From: Anaerolineae bacterium | GTDB taxonomy: Bacteria; Chloroflexota; Anaerolineae; Aggregatilineales; Phototrophicaceae | Direction of reading: 5' to 3' | Length of the DNA: 6,835 nucleotides | Assembly (NCBI GenBank): GCA_025454675.1 | Contig: JALONZ010000397.1 | Location: forward strand, 1-6,835 | Shown here: one piece after another, positions 6,803 through 6,835 of the stretch | Position numbering within the stretch: position 1 is the stretch's first letter | Layout: every line of letters starts with the position of its first letter | The notes under the pieces: model-generated | The model's input: only the letters and a program-made list of their open reading frames with translations | The model's database searches: none | What the model was told of the DNA's origin: nothing | Translations under genes and position numbers: made by a program

Positions 6803-6830
6803 GTAAGGGCGCAACATGTTGCGCCCTTAC
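6803..6830. repeat. perfect 28-bp palindrome (REP-like element or hairpin end)
   Basis: The half-site GTAAGGGCGCAACA (6803-6816) is followed directly by its exact reverse complement (6817-6830), with no spacer. It starts 25 bases after the NACHT/HEAT stop codon. As RNA it would form a very stable GC-rich hairpin that could end or protect the transcript, but no T-run follows (next bases ACAAC), so it is not a standard intrinsic terminator. Similar GTA(A/G)GGGCG-type palindromes occur as dispersed intergenic repeats in several bacterial groups; that comparison is from memory. Only one copy is in this window. Confidence 0.75.
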
Positions 6831-6835
6831 ACAAC

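Noticed and set aside
6803..6830. CRISPR repeat or mobile-element end
   Set aside because: Only one copy is visible, with no spacer array, no transposase and no target duplication in the window.

Overview
The window is bacterial chromosome of moderate GC with four complete genes, laid out as two divergent two-gene units. Long simple polytopic membrane proteins, a large NACHT/HEAT protein with an N-terminal membrane anchor, and a COG1579-type zinc-ribbon protein together suggest a Chloroflexota (Anaerolineae-like) genome. This assignment rests on protein style only; no rRNA or other taxonomic marker is present.

Left half (minus strand, read from about 3194 down to 117): a 548-residue polytopic membrane protein of probable GT-C glycosyltransferase type, followed after 9 bases by a 473-residue polyprenyl-phosphate sugar-1-phosphate transferase of the WbaP/WcaJ type. 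Together they look like part of an envelope or exopolysaccharide glycan pathway. The transferase would load the first sugar phosphate onto the lipid carrier, and the GT-C-like protein would add or transfer a sugar on the outer face of the membrane. A further minus-strand gene may begin at base 28 and run off the left edge.

Centre (3195-3350): a 156-base divergent intergenic region. It carries two interlaced inverted repeats, 11 bp and 9 bp arms, which partly overlap so that only one can fully form at a time. They lie about midway between the two start codons and are a good candidate for a shared operator or a switching structure.

Right half (plus strand): a 233-residue coiled-coil plus C4 zinc-ribbon protein (COG1579/PF02591 type), then after 10 bases a 904-residue protein. 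The latter has a single N-terminal membrane segment, a NACHT-type NTPase domain and a C-terminal HEAT-repeat array. The NTPase has a clear DGxDE Walker B, but its Walker A lysine is replaced by arginine and the usual sensor-1 arginine is not evident. This is the most unusual gene here: a membrane-anchored STAND-like switch protein with no obvious enzymatic effector, apparently co-transcribed with a putative nucleic-acid-binding zinc-ribbon protein. A perfect 28-bp palindrome follows it at 6803-6830 and resembles a dispersed REP-type element or a hairpin transcript end.

No tRNA, rRNA, CRISPR array, insertion sequence or phage gene was seen.
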